From NCBI GenBank assembly GCA_035550975.1, contig DASZOC010000014.1:1-56456 (forward strand): a DNA stretch of 56,456 nucleotides, read 5' to 3'. Both the position numbers and the translations under genes were made by a program. Numbering within the stretch: the first letter of the stretch is position 1; each line of letters begins with the position of its first letter. The notes below the pieces were generated by a model. That model was not told the origin of the DNA. It did no database searches and was given only the letters and a program-made list of their open reading frames with translations. The stretch comes from DASZOC01 sp035550975 (GTDB lineage Bacteria > Actinomycetota > CADDZG01 > WHSQ01). Below are positions 35,541-46,067 of this stretch, piece after piece.

Positions 35541-36653
35541 CTAGGACCCGAGGTGGTCTTCCAGGGCTTTCGTGAGGACCGGGAACAGCGTGTACAGCAC
35601 GATCGCCCCTACTGCTATCGGCAGGACGAAGACCCATAGTGAGCGATCGAGGAAGGTGAACGCGAGGCCCGCGCCGGCGGCGAGCGCCGACCAGACGTAC
35701 ATGACGACGACTGCTTGTTTGTGGCCATGCCCCAGGTCCATCAGGCGGTGATGAAGGTGCTCCTTGTCGGCATGGAAGACGTTGCGCCGGCCTCGGACAC
35801 GCCGAACGATCGCCAGCACCGCGTCGAGGATCGGTATCGCCACGACCATGGCCGGGATCCAGAGCGCCGAATAGGCGAGCAAGACGTTCGCCGGGTCCGT
35901 CGACAACGTCGGCGCCCGCCCCACACCCACGATCGTCGTCGCCCCCAGGACGAGGCCCAACAGCATGCTGCCGGAGTCGCCCATGAAGATGCGGGCCGGA
36001 TGGAAGTTGTGGCGCAGGAAACCGAGGGCGGCGCCCATGATGATGATCGCCAGCAGCGGGGCCGCGGCCGCATCGAGGCCCAGGTTTCCAAGCTCGTTCA
36101 AGTTGTAGGTGTAGACGAAGAACGAGGCCGCCGCTATCGCGGTGATCCCTGCGGCGAGGCCGTCGAGCCCGTCGATCAGGTTCACCGCGTTGATCATCGC
36201 GACGATCCAGATGACGGTGACGAGCACCGACAGGTCGTCACTGAGGACGTAGACGGTCTCGGGTAGCAAGACGAACTGCATCTTGACGCCGGCAAGGAAC
36301 AGCAGACCCGCCGCGAAGACCTGCCCTGCCAGCTTGGGTGCTGCGGTCAAGGGACGGAAATCGTCGATCACGCCCAGGCCCAAGATGATCGCCGCGCCCG
36401 CGGCGATCCCGAGCGGCTGCCCGGACTGCAAGAAGACCCCGTCGAACTCCGGCATCAGGATCGCCGCGCCCCCCGCCGCGAGGACGCCGACGAAGATCGC
36501 GAGACCTCCCAGCGTCGGCGTCGGGTGGGCGTGCACCTTGCGGTCGTTCGGATGATCGATCGCGCCGATACGTGCCGAGAAGCGACTCACCAGCGGCGTC
36601 ACCGTGAAGGTCACGACGCCCGCGATCAGGCCGACGAGGAGATACGCGATCAC
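35541..36653 (-). CDS. wecA: UDP-GlcNAc:undecaprenyl-phosphate GlcNAc-1-phosphate transferase-like protein
   Basis: A 370-residue glycosyltransferase-4 family membrane enzyme (WecA/TagO/MraY fold) with about ten helices. Motifs: VHAHPTPTLGG, VIDDFRPL, NAVNLIDGLDGLA (Asp-rich catalytic), FMGDSGSMLLG, and HADKEHLHHRL with the cytoplasmic HxxxH. It links a sugar phosphate to the undecaprenyl lipid for wall-glycopolymer or arabinogalactan-type synthesis. Its place between glyA and the atp operon is common in Actinomycetota. Confidence 0.92.
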   Translation of the reverse strand: MIAYLLVGLIAGVVTFTVTPLVSRFSARIGAIDHPNDRKVHAHPTPTLGGLAIFVGVLAAGGAAILMPEFDGVFLQSGQPLGIAAGAAIILGLGVIDDFRPLTAAPKLAGQVFAAGLLFLAGVKMQFVLLPETVYVLSDDLSVLVTVIWIVAMINAVNLIDGLDGLAAGITAIAAASFFVYTYNLNELGNLGLDAAAAPLLAIIIMGAALGFLRHNFHPARIFMGDSGSMLLGLVLGATTIVGVGRAPTLSTDPANVLLAYSALWIPAMVVAIPILDAVLAIVRRVRGRRNVFHADKEHLHHRLMDLGHGHKQAVVVMYVWSALAAGAGLAFTFLDRSLWVFVLPIAVGAIVLYTLFPVLTKALEDHLGS

Positions 36654-36726
36654 GGTCGGATGCGTCCCGTCGCGCGCCCGGCGGCGCTGGTGCCGTAGGG
36701 CGCGCCGTCACGCGACTGGGTTCGGG

Positions 36727-37992
36727 TCACGCTACGTCGGGGTAGGGGCGGAAACGTTCCGTCAGGGCCGCCACCGCTGTGCGGATCTCGCTCTTCGTGG
36801 CTTCGGACTCGTCCTTGAGGGACCAGGCGATCAGTCGTGCTACCTCCGACGCCTGCTCCTCTTTCATGCCGCAGGTCGTGATCGCAGGTGCCCCGATGCG
36901 GATGCCGGAGGCGACGAATGGCTTCTCCGGGTCGTACGGGATCGCGTTCTTGTTGACCGTGATACCGACGTCGTCGAGACGCGCCTCGGCGACCTTGCCG
37001 GTGAGACCGACCGGCCGCAGGTCGACGAGCATCAGGTGGTTGTCCGTTCCGCCCGAGACGATGCGAAGACCTTCCTCCGTCAGGGTTGCCGCCATCGCCT
37101 GCGCGTTCGCCACCACCTGGTGCGCGTACTCCTTGAACCCGTCGGTCGCCGCCTCCGCGAAAGCAACCGCCTTCGCCGCGATCGCATGCATCATCGGGCC
37201 GCCTTGCCACGCGGGGAAGACGCTCTTGTCGATGGCGGAGGCGTGCTCCTCGGTACACATGATCATCGCCCCACGCGGCCCCCGCAGGGTCTTGTGTGTG
37301 GTGCAGGTGACGACGTCCGCGTGCTCGACCGGGTTCGGATGAGCGCCGCCGGCGACCAACCCGATGAAGTGCGCCGCGTCCACGATGAACACCGCCCCCA
37401 CCTCGCGCGCGATCTCCTTGAACGTCGCGAAATCCCACAGGCGGGAGTATGCGGTCGCGCCGGCGACGATGATCTTCGGACGCTCGCGTTTGGCGATGTC
37501 ACGGACCTCGTCGTAATCGATCAGCTCGTCTGACTCGCGGACCCCGTACGAGACGATGTCGAACAGCTTCCCCGTGAAGTTCACGTGGCTGCCGTGGGTC
37601 AGGTGCCCGCCATGCGCAAGCGACATCCCCATGAACTTCTCGCCGGGCTTCATGAAGGCGAAGAACGCCGCTGCGTTGGCCTGCGCCCCCGCGTGCGGCT
37701 GCACGTTCACGTGATCGGCGCCGAACAGCGCCTTCGCGCGCTCTATAGCGATCGTCTCCGCGACGTCGACATGCTCGCAACCGCCGTAGTAGCGCTTACC
37801 GGGATATCCCTCCGCGTACTTGTTCGTCAGCGGCGTCCCGAGGGCGGCCAGCACCGCGGTCGACGAGAAGTTCTCCGATGCGATCAGCTCGATCTTCGTG
37901 TTCTCACGATGGACCTCGGCCAGGATCGCCTCGGCGATCTCCGGATCGATCTTCTCTACCGCCTGCCAGTCCGCCCATCCCGGGTTGCTCAC
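36727..37992 (-). CDS. glyA: Serine hydroxymethyltransferase
   Basis: A 421-residue PLP enzyme converting serine + tetrahydrofolate to glycine + methylene-tetrahydrofolate. GTG 37992 has GAGGAGG 7 bases upstream and overlaps the rpiB stop (GTGA). The PLP lysine lies in TTHKTLRGPRG, and ELIASENF, NKYAEGYPGKRYYGG and QPHAGAQAN are all present. Confidence 0.97.
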   Translation of the reverse strand: MSNPGWADWQAVEKIDPEIAEAILAEVHRENTKIELIASENFSSTAVLAALGTPLTNKYAEGYPGKRYYGGCEHVDVAETIAIERAKALFGADHVNVQPHAGAQANAAAFFAFMKPGEKFMGMSLAHGGHLTHGSHVNFTGKLFDIVSYGVRESDELIDYDEVRDIAKRERPKIIVAGATAYSRLWDFATFKEIAREVGAVFIVDAAHFIGLVAGGAHPNPVEHADVVTCTTHKTLRGPRGAMIMCTEEHASAIDKSVFPAWQGGPMMHAIAAKAVAFAEAATDGFKEYAHQVVANAQAMAATLTEEGLRIVSGGTDNHLMLVDLRPVGLTGKVAEARLDDVGITVNKNAIPYDPEKPFVASGIRIGAPAITTCGMKEEQASEVARLIAWSLKDESEATKSEIRTAVAALTERFRPYPDVA

Positions 37993-38450
37993 GTGCGAAC
38001 CTCCTCGCATTCCTCTGTCTCGATATCCGCGACCTGCCGCAGGCGTCGCACGTGCCGGTCGCCCTCGAAATCCGTCGTCAAGAACACGTCCACCACCGCA
38101 AGCGCGACCGCCTCCCCGAGCACGCGCCCGCCCATCGACAACACGTTCGCGTCGTTGTGCAGCCGGGCCATCCGCGCCATCCATTCGTCGTGGCAGAGTG
38201 CCGCCCGCGCACCGTGGACCTTATTAGCTGCGATCGCCTCGCCCTGACCCGAACCTCCGATCACGATGCCGCGGTCGGCCTCGTCGCGGACCACGGCGCG
38301 CGCGACGGCGGCACAAAAGGCGGGGTAGTCGACCGGGTCCTCCGAGTCGGTCCCGAGGTCCGAGACGTCGTGGCCGCGGTCCACCAGATGCTTCGCGACG
38401 AGGGACTTCAAGGCGAACCCGGCATGGTCGGCTCCGAGGGCGATCCGCAC
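37989..38450 (-). CDS. rpiB: Ribose-5-phosphate isomerase B
   Basis: A 153-residue RpiB: ribose 5-phosphate to ribulose 5-phosphate. N-terminal ALGADHAGFALK, the phosphate-loop GGSGQGEAIAANKV, and ARAALCHDEWMARMAR with HNDANVLSMGGR are the family signatures; Cys86 in the CHDE segment may not be the usual catalytic Cys. GTG start at 38450. Coupled to glyA by overlap. Confidence 0.95.
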   Translation of the reverse strand: MRIALGADHAGFALKSLVAKHLVDRGHDVSDLGTDSEDPVDYPAFCAAVARAVVRDEADRGIVIGGSGQGEAIAANKVHGARAALCHDEWMARMARLHNDANVLSMGGRVLGEAVALAVVDVFLTTDFEGDRHVRRLRQVADIETEECEEVRT

Positions 38451-38476
38451 TCGGGCAGTCTAGTGGCGAGAACCTC

Positions 38477-39034
38477 CTAGGCCCCGTTTTCCCGGTCTGC
38501 CTCTGCAGAGGGACCGCACAATGCTTCCGCCAGGACCTCGACGCCCATCTCGATCTGCGCGACCGTCCTCTCGTAGGCCCCGACCGGCTTGCCGATCGGA
38601 TCATCGAGGTCCAGCGCCCGGCGCCACTCCGGACGGCGCGCGCCCAGCAACCGCTCGAGCCGGCGTTCTGCCGAATCGGGAAGGTCGCCTTCGAGCGCCA
38701 TCTCGACGAGCTCTTTCATGAGAACGACCTTGTGCGCGACCGCCGGGTCGACGTCGAGGATCTCGCGCCGGTGCACGCTCGTCATCGCGACGATCACGTC
38801 GGCCCGGGCGAGCGAGTCTGCGGCCAGTTCCCGCGACCGGTGCGAGCTGAGGTCCATCCCGCGGGCCGCGACGACCTCCACCGCCTCGTCGGTCGCGGGG
38901 TTGCCGTCGTAGGCCCACGTCCCGACCGACGAAACGCTGATGTCGCATCCCCTGCGCTCGACCGCAGCGCGGAAGACAGCCTCGGCCATCGGCGAGCGGC
39001 ACAGGTTGCCGGTACAGACCATGAGCACGTGCAC
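38477..39034 (-). CDS. Low-molecular-weight protein-tyrosine-phosphatase-type protein
   Basis: A 185-residue protein with the CX5R loop CTGNLCRS at 7-14 and the general acid in DLDDPIGKPVGAYERT near residue 145. The same slot in Bacillus is held by ywlE, a protein-arginine phosphatase; the Cys at the fifth loop position is typical of LMW phosphatases generally, so tyrosine or arginine specificity cannot be decided. GTG start; upstream of rpiB by 26 bp. Confidence 0.88.
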   Translation of the reverse strand: MHVLMVCTGNLCRSPMAEAVFRAAVERRGCDISVSSVGTWAYDGNPATDEAVEVVAARGMDLSSHRSRELAADSLARADVIVAMTSVHRREILDVDPAVAHKVVLMKELVEMALEGDLPDSAERRLERLLGARRPEWRRALDLDDPIGKPVGAYERTVAQIEMGVEVLAEALCGPSAEADRENGA

Positions 39035-39087
39035 GACCGAAGGCTAGAGCACCGCGTCAGCGCCACTTCGGTGGGTAGGGTGGAGGC

Positions 39088-40587
39088 ATGCCATCGCAGT
39101 GGGACCGCCTGGTCACGAAGCTCCGCGACATGAACGACATTGGCAGTGCCTATTCGTTGCTGGAATGGGACCAGGCATCGTTCATGCCTCGTAAGGGGGG
39201 GCCGGAGCGGGCCCGCGTCGTGGGAACGATGGCACGGCTGGCTCACGAGCGGCTGATCGACCCGGAGCTCGGCGAGCTGCTCGACGAGCTCCACGACGAT
39301 CCCTCCCTCGACCATCCGCAGCGCGCGAGCGTGCACGTGCTCAAGCGTCAACGAGACAAGGCAACGAAGGTCCCGTCTGATCTGGTCATCGCACTGAAGG
39401 AATCGGAGATGCGCGGGTACCAGGCGTGGACCGAGACGAAGCCGTCGGCGGATTTCGACGCCTTCCGCCCCTTCATCGCGGAGACCGTCAGGCTCAAGAA
39501 ACAGGAGGCCGACGCGCTGGGGTGGGTCAACGAACGCTACGACGCGTGCCTCGACCACTTCGAGCCCGACATGACGGCGGTCGAGGTGGAAGCGCTGTTC
39601 GTCGAGCTGATCGACGGCCTGCAACCGATGGCCGCCGAGATCCTGGACGCGGCCGGTCCCAAACCCGACTTCCTGCTGAAGGCATACGACGCGCAGGGAC
39701 AGATCGACTTCTGCAACGCGTTGGTAGACCGGATGGGCTTCGACCGCGATGGCGGCCGGCTCGATTTCTCGCCTCACCCGTTCACGATCCGTATCGCGCA
39801 CGGTGACGTCAGGCAGACGCTCGCCGTGGAAGAGAGCGACCTGATGATGTCGATCTATGCCGCGATCCACGAGACCGGCCACGCGCTCTACGACCAGGGG
39901 TTCCCCGACGCCTTCGCCGGCCTGCCGATAGCCGACGCGCCCTCGATGGGCATGCACGAGTCGCAGTCGAGGCTGTGGGAGAACCACGTAGGGCGAAGCC
40001 GCGCCTTCACCGATCACATGCTCCCACTGCTGAAGGAGCGCTTCGACCAGCAGCTGGGTGCCACCGACCCCGACGAGTTCCACCGCGGGGTCAACCATCC
40101 GGAGCGGAGCCTGATCCGCATCAAGGCCGACGAGGTCACTTACAACCTTCACGTCGCGCTGCGTTTCGAGCTCGAGCTCGGCCTCTTCCGCGACGAGCTC
40201 GAGGTCGATGACCTGCCGGACGCGTGGGACGCAGCGATGGAGAAGCATCTCGGCATCCGCCCGCAGAACCACGCCGAAGGCGTGATGCAGGACATGCACT
40301 GGGCCGACGGGTACTTCGGTTACTTCCCGACCTACTCGCTCGGGACGCTCTACGCGGCCGCGTTCTTCGAGAAGATGACGAATGACATCGGTCCTGTCGA
40401 CGACGCCCTACGGGCGGGCGACTGCTCGGCCGTCTTGCGGTGGTTGCAACACAACATCCACTCGCAGGGCTACCTCTACCCCGCGAAGGACCTGGCACGC
40501 CGCGTGCTGGGCCGCGACATCTCCGCGCAGCCTTTCCTCGATTACGTCCGCGCGAAGTACGGGACCATCTACTCGCTCAGTATCTGA
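39088..40587 (+). CDS. M32-family carboxypeptidase (carboxypeptidase Taq-like)
   Basis: A 499-residue metallocarboxypeptidase. The zinc motif HETGH is at 261-265, followed by the downstream Glu in MGMHESQSRLWEN; FSPHPFTIRIAHGDVRQT is a family marker. ATG 39088 has GGTGGAGG upstream. It interrupts the otherwise minus-strand ywlC...ywlE-like gene run, and its 3' end overlaps ywlC by 19 bp head-on. Confidence 0.95.
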   Translation: MPSQWDRLVTKLRDMNDIGSAYSLLEWDQASFMPRKGGPERARVVGTMARLAHERLIDPELGELLDELHDDPSLDHPQRASVHVLKRQRDKATKVPSDLVIALKESEMRGYQAWTETKPSADFDAFRPFIAETVRLKKQEADALGWVNERYDACLDHFEPDMTAVEVEALFVELIDGLQPMAAEILDAAGPKPDFLLKAYDAQGQIDFCNALVDRMGFDRDGGRLDFSPHPFTIRIAHGDVRQTLAVEESDLMMSIYAAIHETGHALYDQGFPDAFAGLPIADAPSMGMHESQSRLWENHVGRSRAFTDHMLPLLKERFDQQLGATDPDEFHRGVNHPERSLIRIKADEVTYNLHVALRFELELGLFRDELEVDDLPDAWDAAMEKHLGIRPQNHAEGVMQDMHWADGYFGYFPTYSLGTLYAAAFFEKMTNDIGPVDDALRAGDCSAVLRWLQHNIHSQGYLYPAKDLARRVLGRDISAQPFLDYVRAKYGTIYSLSI

Positions 40588-41165
40588 GCGATCGCCGCGG
40601 CGGCGACCGGTCCCTCGCGCAGTATGCGTCTCTCGCCCGCCAGGTAGACGACGGTCGACGGGACCGCTACGCACCGGCCCCCGTCGAGATAGGCAGCGAC
40701 GGTGCTGCCGAACACGCTGCGAGCTTCGTCGACGGTCGATGCCTCTTTCGCGCCGGAGAGGTTCGCGCTCGTTACGGCGAGCGGACCCGTCATCGCGAGC
40801 AGCTGCAGGGTTCGAGGTTCCTTCGGGACGCGGACCCCCACGGTCCGCGCCTCGTCGCCTCCGAGATCGACGTCGAAACCTTCCGCGCGCTCCAGGATCA
40901 GCGTAAGGGGGCCGGGCCAGAAGCGGCGCGCCAGCCGTTGCGCGTGATCGCCGAATACGGCCACCCGACGCAGCTGCTCGATACTGGTCCCGAGGACCGG
41001 CAGTGGTTTGTGCTCGGGGCGTCCTTTGGCCGTGAAGATCTCCTGAACCGCTGCCGGGATACCGAGCGAAGCCGCCAGCCCGTAGACGGTGTCGGTCGGC
41101 ACCACCGCCAGGCGGCCCGCCTGAAGGACGGCAGCGACATCTTCGATGCTCGACCCCGAGCTCAC
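40569..41165 (-). CDS. ywlC: L-threonylcarbamoyladenylate synthase
   Basis: A 198-residue Sua5/YwlC/TsaC-type enzyme that makes threonylcarbamoyl-AMP for the t6A37 modification of tRNA. GTG 41165 overlaps the prmC stop (GTGA). Motifs: VVPTDTVYGLAA, KGRPEHKPLPVL, WPGPLTLIL and GPLAVTSANLSG. Length corresponds to the single-domain YwlC type, without the C-terminal Sua5 domain. Confidence 0.94.
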   Translation of the reverse strand: MSSGSSIEDVAAVLQAGRLAVVPTDTVYGLAASLGIPAAVQEIFTAKGRPEHKPLPVLGTSIEQLRRVAVFGDHAQRLARRFWPGPLTLILERAEGFDVDLGGDEARTVGVRVPKEPRTLQLLAMTGPLAVTSANLSGAKEASTVDEARSVFGSTVAAYLDGGRCVAVPSTVVYLAGERRILREGPVAAAAIAQILSE

Positions 41166-41956
41166 GGAGCGGGAGGCATGCGGGCGACGACGATACGCGG
41201 CCAGTCCGCGAGGTCGACGCCGATCACGATCTCTTCGTAGCCGAGCTCTTCCAACAACGACGTCATCACCTCCTGCTGTTGCTCGCTCATCTCGAGGACG
41301 ACCCAGCCGCCCGGCTTCAGCCACGAGCGCGCATCGCGCACGAGCCGGGTCGTCACCAACATCCCGTCGGCCCCCCCGTAAAGAGCGCGCTCGGGTTCGT
41401 GATCACGAACGTCGATCGGCAAGATGTCCTTGCGCTCTAGTGCTACGTACGGAGGGTTCGAGACGACGACGTCGACGCAGCCGCGTAGGTCCGCCGGCAG
41501 CCCATCGAACAGGTCACCCTGGAACATCTGTACCGCCGCCGCTATCCGATCACGGTTGCGGATCGCCCACCGGAGCGCCCCCGGATCCGCCTCCGTCGCC
41601 AACACGGTTGCGTCGGGACGCTCGTGAGCTACCGCGAGCGCGATCGCGCCGGATCCGGTCCCGAGGTCGACGAGCGTCCCACCTTGCGGGAGCAGCTCGA
41701 TCGCGCGCTCGGCGATCAATTCCGTCTCGGGACGTGGGATGAACACGCCCGGCCCGACCTCGAGCTCGATGTGCCGGAATTGCGCGCTACCCAGCAGATA
41801 TTGCAAGGGCTCGCCGCGGCTGCGACGAGCGGCCAACTCGAGAGCTTCTTGTTCGTCGGCCGCTGCCTCTGCGATCCAGCGTGCTTCCTGCGGCCCGATG
41901 TTGACGACCGCGTCCGCGAGGACCGCCTGGACCTGCTCCTCGAGCGAGCTCGTCAC
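41162..41956 (-). CDS. prmC: Release factor glutamine methyltransferase
   Basis: A 264-residue PrmC (HemK). The SAM site DLGTGSG is at 97-103 and the glutamine-methylation motif NPPY at 167-170, plus FIPRPETE. It methylates the GGQ glutamine of the release factor encoded just upstream, with which it overlaps by 4 nt. Confidence 0.96.
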   Translation of the reverse strand: MTSSLEEQVQAVLADAVVNIGPQEARWIAEAAADEQEALELAARRSRGEPLQYLLGSAQFRHIELEVGPGVFIPRPETELIAERAIELLPQGGTLVDLGTGSGAIALAVAHERPDATVLATEADPGALRWAIRNRDRIAAAVQMFQGDLFDGLPADLRGCVDVVVSNPPYVALERKDILPIDVRDHEPERALYGGADGMLVTTRLVRDARSWLKPGGWVVLEMSEQQQEVMTSLLEELGYEEIVIGVDLADWPRIVVARMPPAP

Positions 41957-43029
41957 GCGACGACGTCGCCGAGGCTTTCCGCCTGGAAGTGCGCGCCGAG
42001 GGTCTCGATCAGGTCGTCGAGGTCGCCTTCGAGGATCTCCCCCAGGCGATGCACGGTGTAGTTGATGCGGTGGTCACTGACCCGGTTCTCCGGGAAGTTG
42101 TAGGTCCGGATGCGCTCCGACCGATCCCCCGTCCCCACCTGCGAACGCCTCTGGTCGGACATCTCCTGTTGCTGTTTGTCCTGTTCGATCTGGAGCAAGC
42201 GCGAGCGCAGGATGCGCAGAGCCTTCTCCCGATTCTGAAGCTGTGACTTCTGGTCCTGGCACGCGACCTCGACCCCCGTCGGGAGGTGCTTGATACGGAC
42301 CGCCGAGTCGGTCGTGTTCACGGACTGACCACCCGGGCCGCTCGACCGGTATACGTCGATCTTCAGATCGTTCGGGTCGATGTCCACCTCGACCTCGTCC
42401 GCCTCGGGCAGGACGATCACCGACGCGGTGGAGGTATGGATGCGTCCCTGTGACTCCGTGACGGGCACTCGCTGCACCCGGTGCACGCCCGCCTCGTGCT
42501 TCAACTTCGAATACGCACCCTTTCCCTTCAGTGCGAACGTCACTTCCTTGAACCCGTTGACGCCCGTCGGGTTCGAGTTCAGGACCTCGGTCTTGTAGCC
42601 CTTGTTCTCTGCATAACGCGTGTACATACGGAACAGGTCCGCCGCGAACAGACCGGCTTCATCGCCGCCGGCGCTGGCGCGGATCTCTACGATGACGTCG
42701 CGCTCGTCGTTCGGATCCTTCGGTGTCAGCGCGACTACCAGCCGCTCGTTGAGTGCTTCGAGTCGCCGCTGCAGGGACACGATCTCCTGCTGGATGTAGG
42801 TCCGCTCGTCGGCTTGCGCGCCGTGTAGCATGCCGCGGGCTTCGTCGAGGTCCTCAGACAGGACACGGAATTCCCGCCACGCATCGACCAGAGGCTTCAG
42901 ATCCGAGTGCTCCTTACCGAGCCGGCGCAGGTCGTCGGGCCGCGCGGCCGTTGCCGGATCCGAAAGCTCGCGTTCGATCTGCTCGAAACGAGCTTCCATC
43001 TCCTTGAGTCGTGCTTCGGGCAGCTCCAT
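41953..43029 (-). CDS. prfA: Peptide chain release factor 1
   Basis: A 358-residue RF1. The tripeptide anticodon PVT (189-191) reads UAA/UAG stops and identifies RF1 rather than RF2; GGQ is at 233-235. N-terminal coiled coil is present. Followed by prmC in a 4-nt overlap. Confidence 0.97.
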   Translation of the reverse strand: MELPEARLKEMEARFEQIERELSDPATAARPDDLRRLGKEHSDLKPLVDAWREFRVLSEDLDEARGMLHGAQADERTYIQQEIVSLQRRLEALNERLVVALTPKDPNDERDVIVEIRASAGGDEAGLFAADLFRMYTRYAENKGYKTEVLNSNPTGVNGFKEVTFALKGKGAYSKLKHEAGVHRVQRVPVTESQGRIHTSTASVIVLPEADEVEVDIDPNDLKIDVYRSSGPGGQSVNTTDSAVRIKHLPTGVEVACQDQKSQLQNREKALRILRSRLLQIEQDKQQQEMSDQRRSQVGTGDRSERIRTYNFPENRVSDHRINYTVHRLGEILEGDLDDLIETLGAHFQAESLGDVVA

Positions 43030-43045
43030 CAGCTTGGCGCGCCGG

Positions 43046-43990
43046 TTACGCCACGGGTGCTTCGGGCGCTTGCTCCGCAGTCGCAGCGTCTATGTCCCTG
43101 GCCACGGCTTCCATCGCTGCGATCGCTACTTCGATCTGATCGAGCGACGGTGGCTTCGTGGTGATGCGTTGCAGCGCGAGACCGGGCAGCATCGAGATGC
43201 GGAAGAACAACGATTCCTCGTTGCGAGATGCGAGCTTTATCGCCTCATACGAGATGCCGGCCAGCAGCGGGATCGCGGCGAGCCTGATCAGGATGCGTGG
43301 CAACAACGGCCCCCCCACCGCGAGGTCGATGATCAGGTGCGCGATGATCGTGAGGAACAGGACGATGAACAGGAAATTCGTCCCGCACCGCACGTGGAGC
43401 GTCGGGTACTTCCGGTCGATCTCGGCGGGATCCATCGGGTCGCCGTTCTCGTACGCGTAGATCGTCTTGTGCTCGGCCCCGTGGTACTCGAACACCCGCC
43501 TGATGTCTTTGAACTGGCCGATGACCAACAGGTAGCCGACGAACATGCTGAGCCGGATGCCGCCCTCGATCAGGTTGAACAACACGGGACGTTCGGTCGA
43601 GAGGCCTTCGAAGAAGTTCTCGATCAGCCGCGTCCCGAGCACCGGCAGGACGATGAAGATCGCGGAGAACATGACCATCGAGACACCGAGCGTCCATCCG
43701 AGTTGCTTTTCGGAAAGCTGCTCTTCGTCGTCGAGCGCCTGGTTCGCGGAGATCATCAGCGCCTTGATCCCGATCGCGAGCGATTCGCCGAGCACGACCA
43801 CGCCGCGGAACAGCGGCCATTTGAGCCACTTGTGCCGCTCCGCCAGCGTCGGCAACGGGAACCGCTCGACCGCGATCGTCTCGTCCGGTCTGCGGCACGC
43901 AACGGACCACGACGCGGGCCCGCGCATCATCACGCCCTCGAGGACCGCCTGACCGCCGACCGACGGCCGCTTGTGCTCGTGTTCCGCCAC
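43046..43990 (-). CDS. DUF1385 (YqhQ-like) membrane protein
   Basis: A 314-residue protein with the DUF1385 opening SVGGQAVLEGVMMRGP and about five membrane helices, and the conserved EYHGAEHKTIYAYE motif. GTG 43990 has GGAGGC upstream. Function unknown in general, a metal-related role having been suggested for some relatives. It sits between rpmE and prfA in this lineage. Confidence 0.88.
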   Translation of the reverse strand: MAEHEHKRPSVGGQAVLEGVMMRGPASWSVACRRPDETIAVERFPLPTLAERHKWLKWPLFRGVVVLGESLAIGIKALMISANQALDDEEQLSEKQLGWTLGVSMVMFSAIFIVLPVLGTRLIENFFEGLSTERPVLFNLIEGGIRLSMFVGYLLVIGQFKDIRRVFEYHGAEHKTIYAYENGDPMDPAEIDRKYPTLHVRCGTNFLFIVLFLTIIAHLIIDLAVGGPLLPRILIRLAAIPLLAGISYEAIKLASRNEESLFFRISMLPGLALQRITTKPPSLDQIEVAIAAMEAVARDIDAATAEQAPEAPVA

Positions 43991-44004
43991 GCCGCCTCCC
44001 GGCG

Positions 44005-44265
44005 TCAGGACCGGTCGGTTTCGGTTGCGGACGTCTCTGCGGCTGCCGGCGCCGTGCGGTTCGAGGCGCGGCCGGCGTACTTCTTCTGGAACCGCTCGAC
44101 GCGGCCCCCCGTGTCGACCAGCTTCTGCTTGCCCGTGTAGAACGGGTGACACTGGTTGCAGAGCTCGACGTGTAGCTCGGCCTTGACCGAGCGCGTCGTG
44201 AAGGTGTTCCCACAGGAACAGGTGACGTGGGTCTCGACGTAGTCCGGATGGATCTCTTGTTTCAT
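44005..44265 (-). CDS. rpmE: 50S ribosomal protein L31 (zinc-binding form)
   Basis: An 86-residue L31 with four zinc cysteines (Cys16, 18, 36 and 39: CSC and CNQC) and the HPFYTGKQKLVDTGGRVERF core. A Thr/Ala-rich tail of about 15 residues follows. The presence of cysteines marks the zinc-replete paralogue. Confidence 0.97.
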   Translation of the reverse strand: MKQEIHPDYVETHVTCSCGNTFTTRSVKAELHVELCNQCHPFYTGKQKLVDTGGRVERFQKKYAGRASNRTAPAAAETSATETDRS

Positions 44266-44268
44266 GTC

Positions 44269-44418
44269 TTAGCCCTCTTCCTCTTCTCTAGCTTCTCTCG
44301 CCTGTCGTGCTCGCTCGTACGCGATCGACGCCCGAGCCATGATCTTGAACGTTAGCCACAACCCGCCCAGAAGGGCGAAGATCGTGACCCATTCTGCCGG
44401 TCCGAGACCTAGGAACAC
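44269..44418 (-). CDS. Small membrane protein between rho and rpmE, 49 aa
   Basis: A GTG at 44418 opens a 49-residue frame ending in TAA at 44269, 3 bp before rpmE's ATG. The N-terminal half is one hydrophobic helix (VTIFALLGGLWLTFKIMARA); the C-terminal half is charged, with an acidic EEEEG end. The codon frame, spacing on both sides (20 bp after rho) and membrane pattern support a real gene. No function is known to me. Confidence 0.65.
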   Translation of the reverse strand: MFLGLGPAEWVTIFALLGGLWLTFKIMARASIAYERARQAREAREEEEG

Positions 44419-44438
44419 CTAAGAGAGCCCTTTAGTTC

Positions 44439-46067
<1,629 letters not shown>

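Noticed and set aside
36660..36726. Extra gene between wecA and glyA
   Set aside because: Only 73 bp, no start with a ribosome-binding site and no coding pattern.
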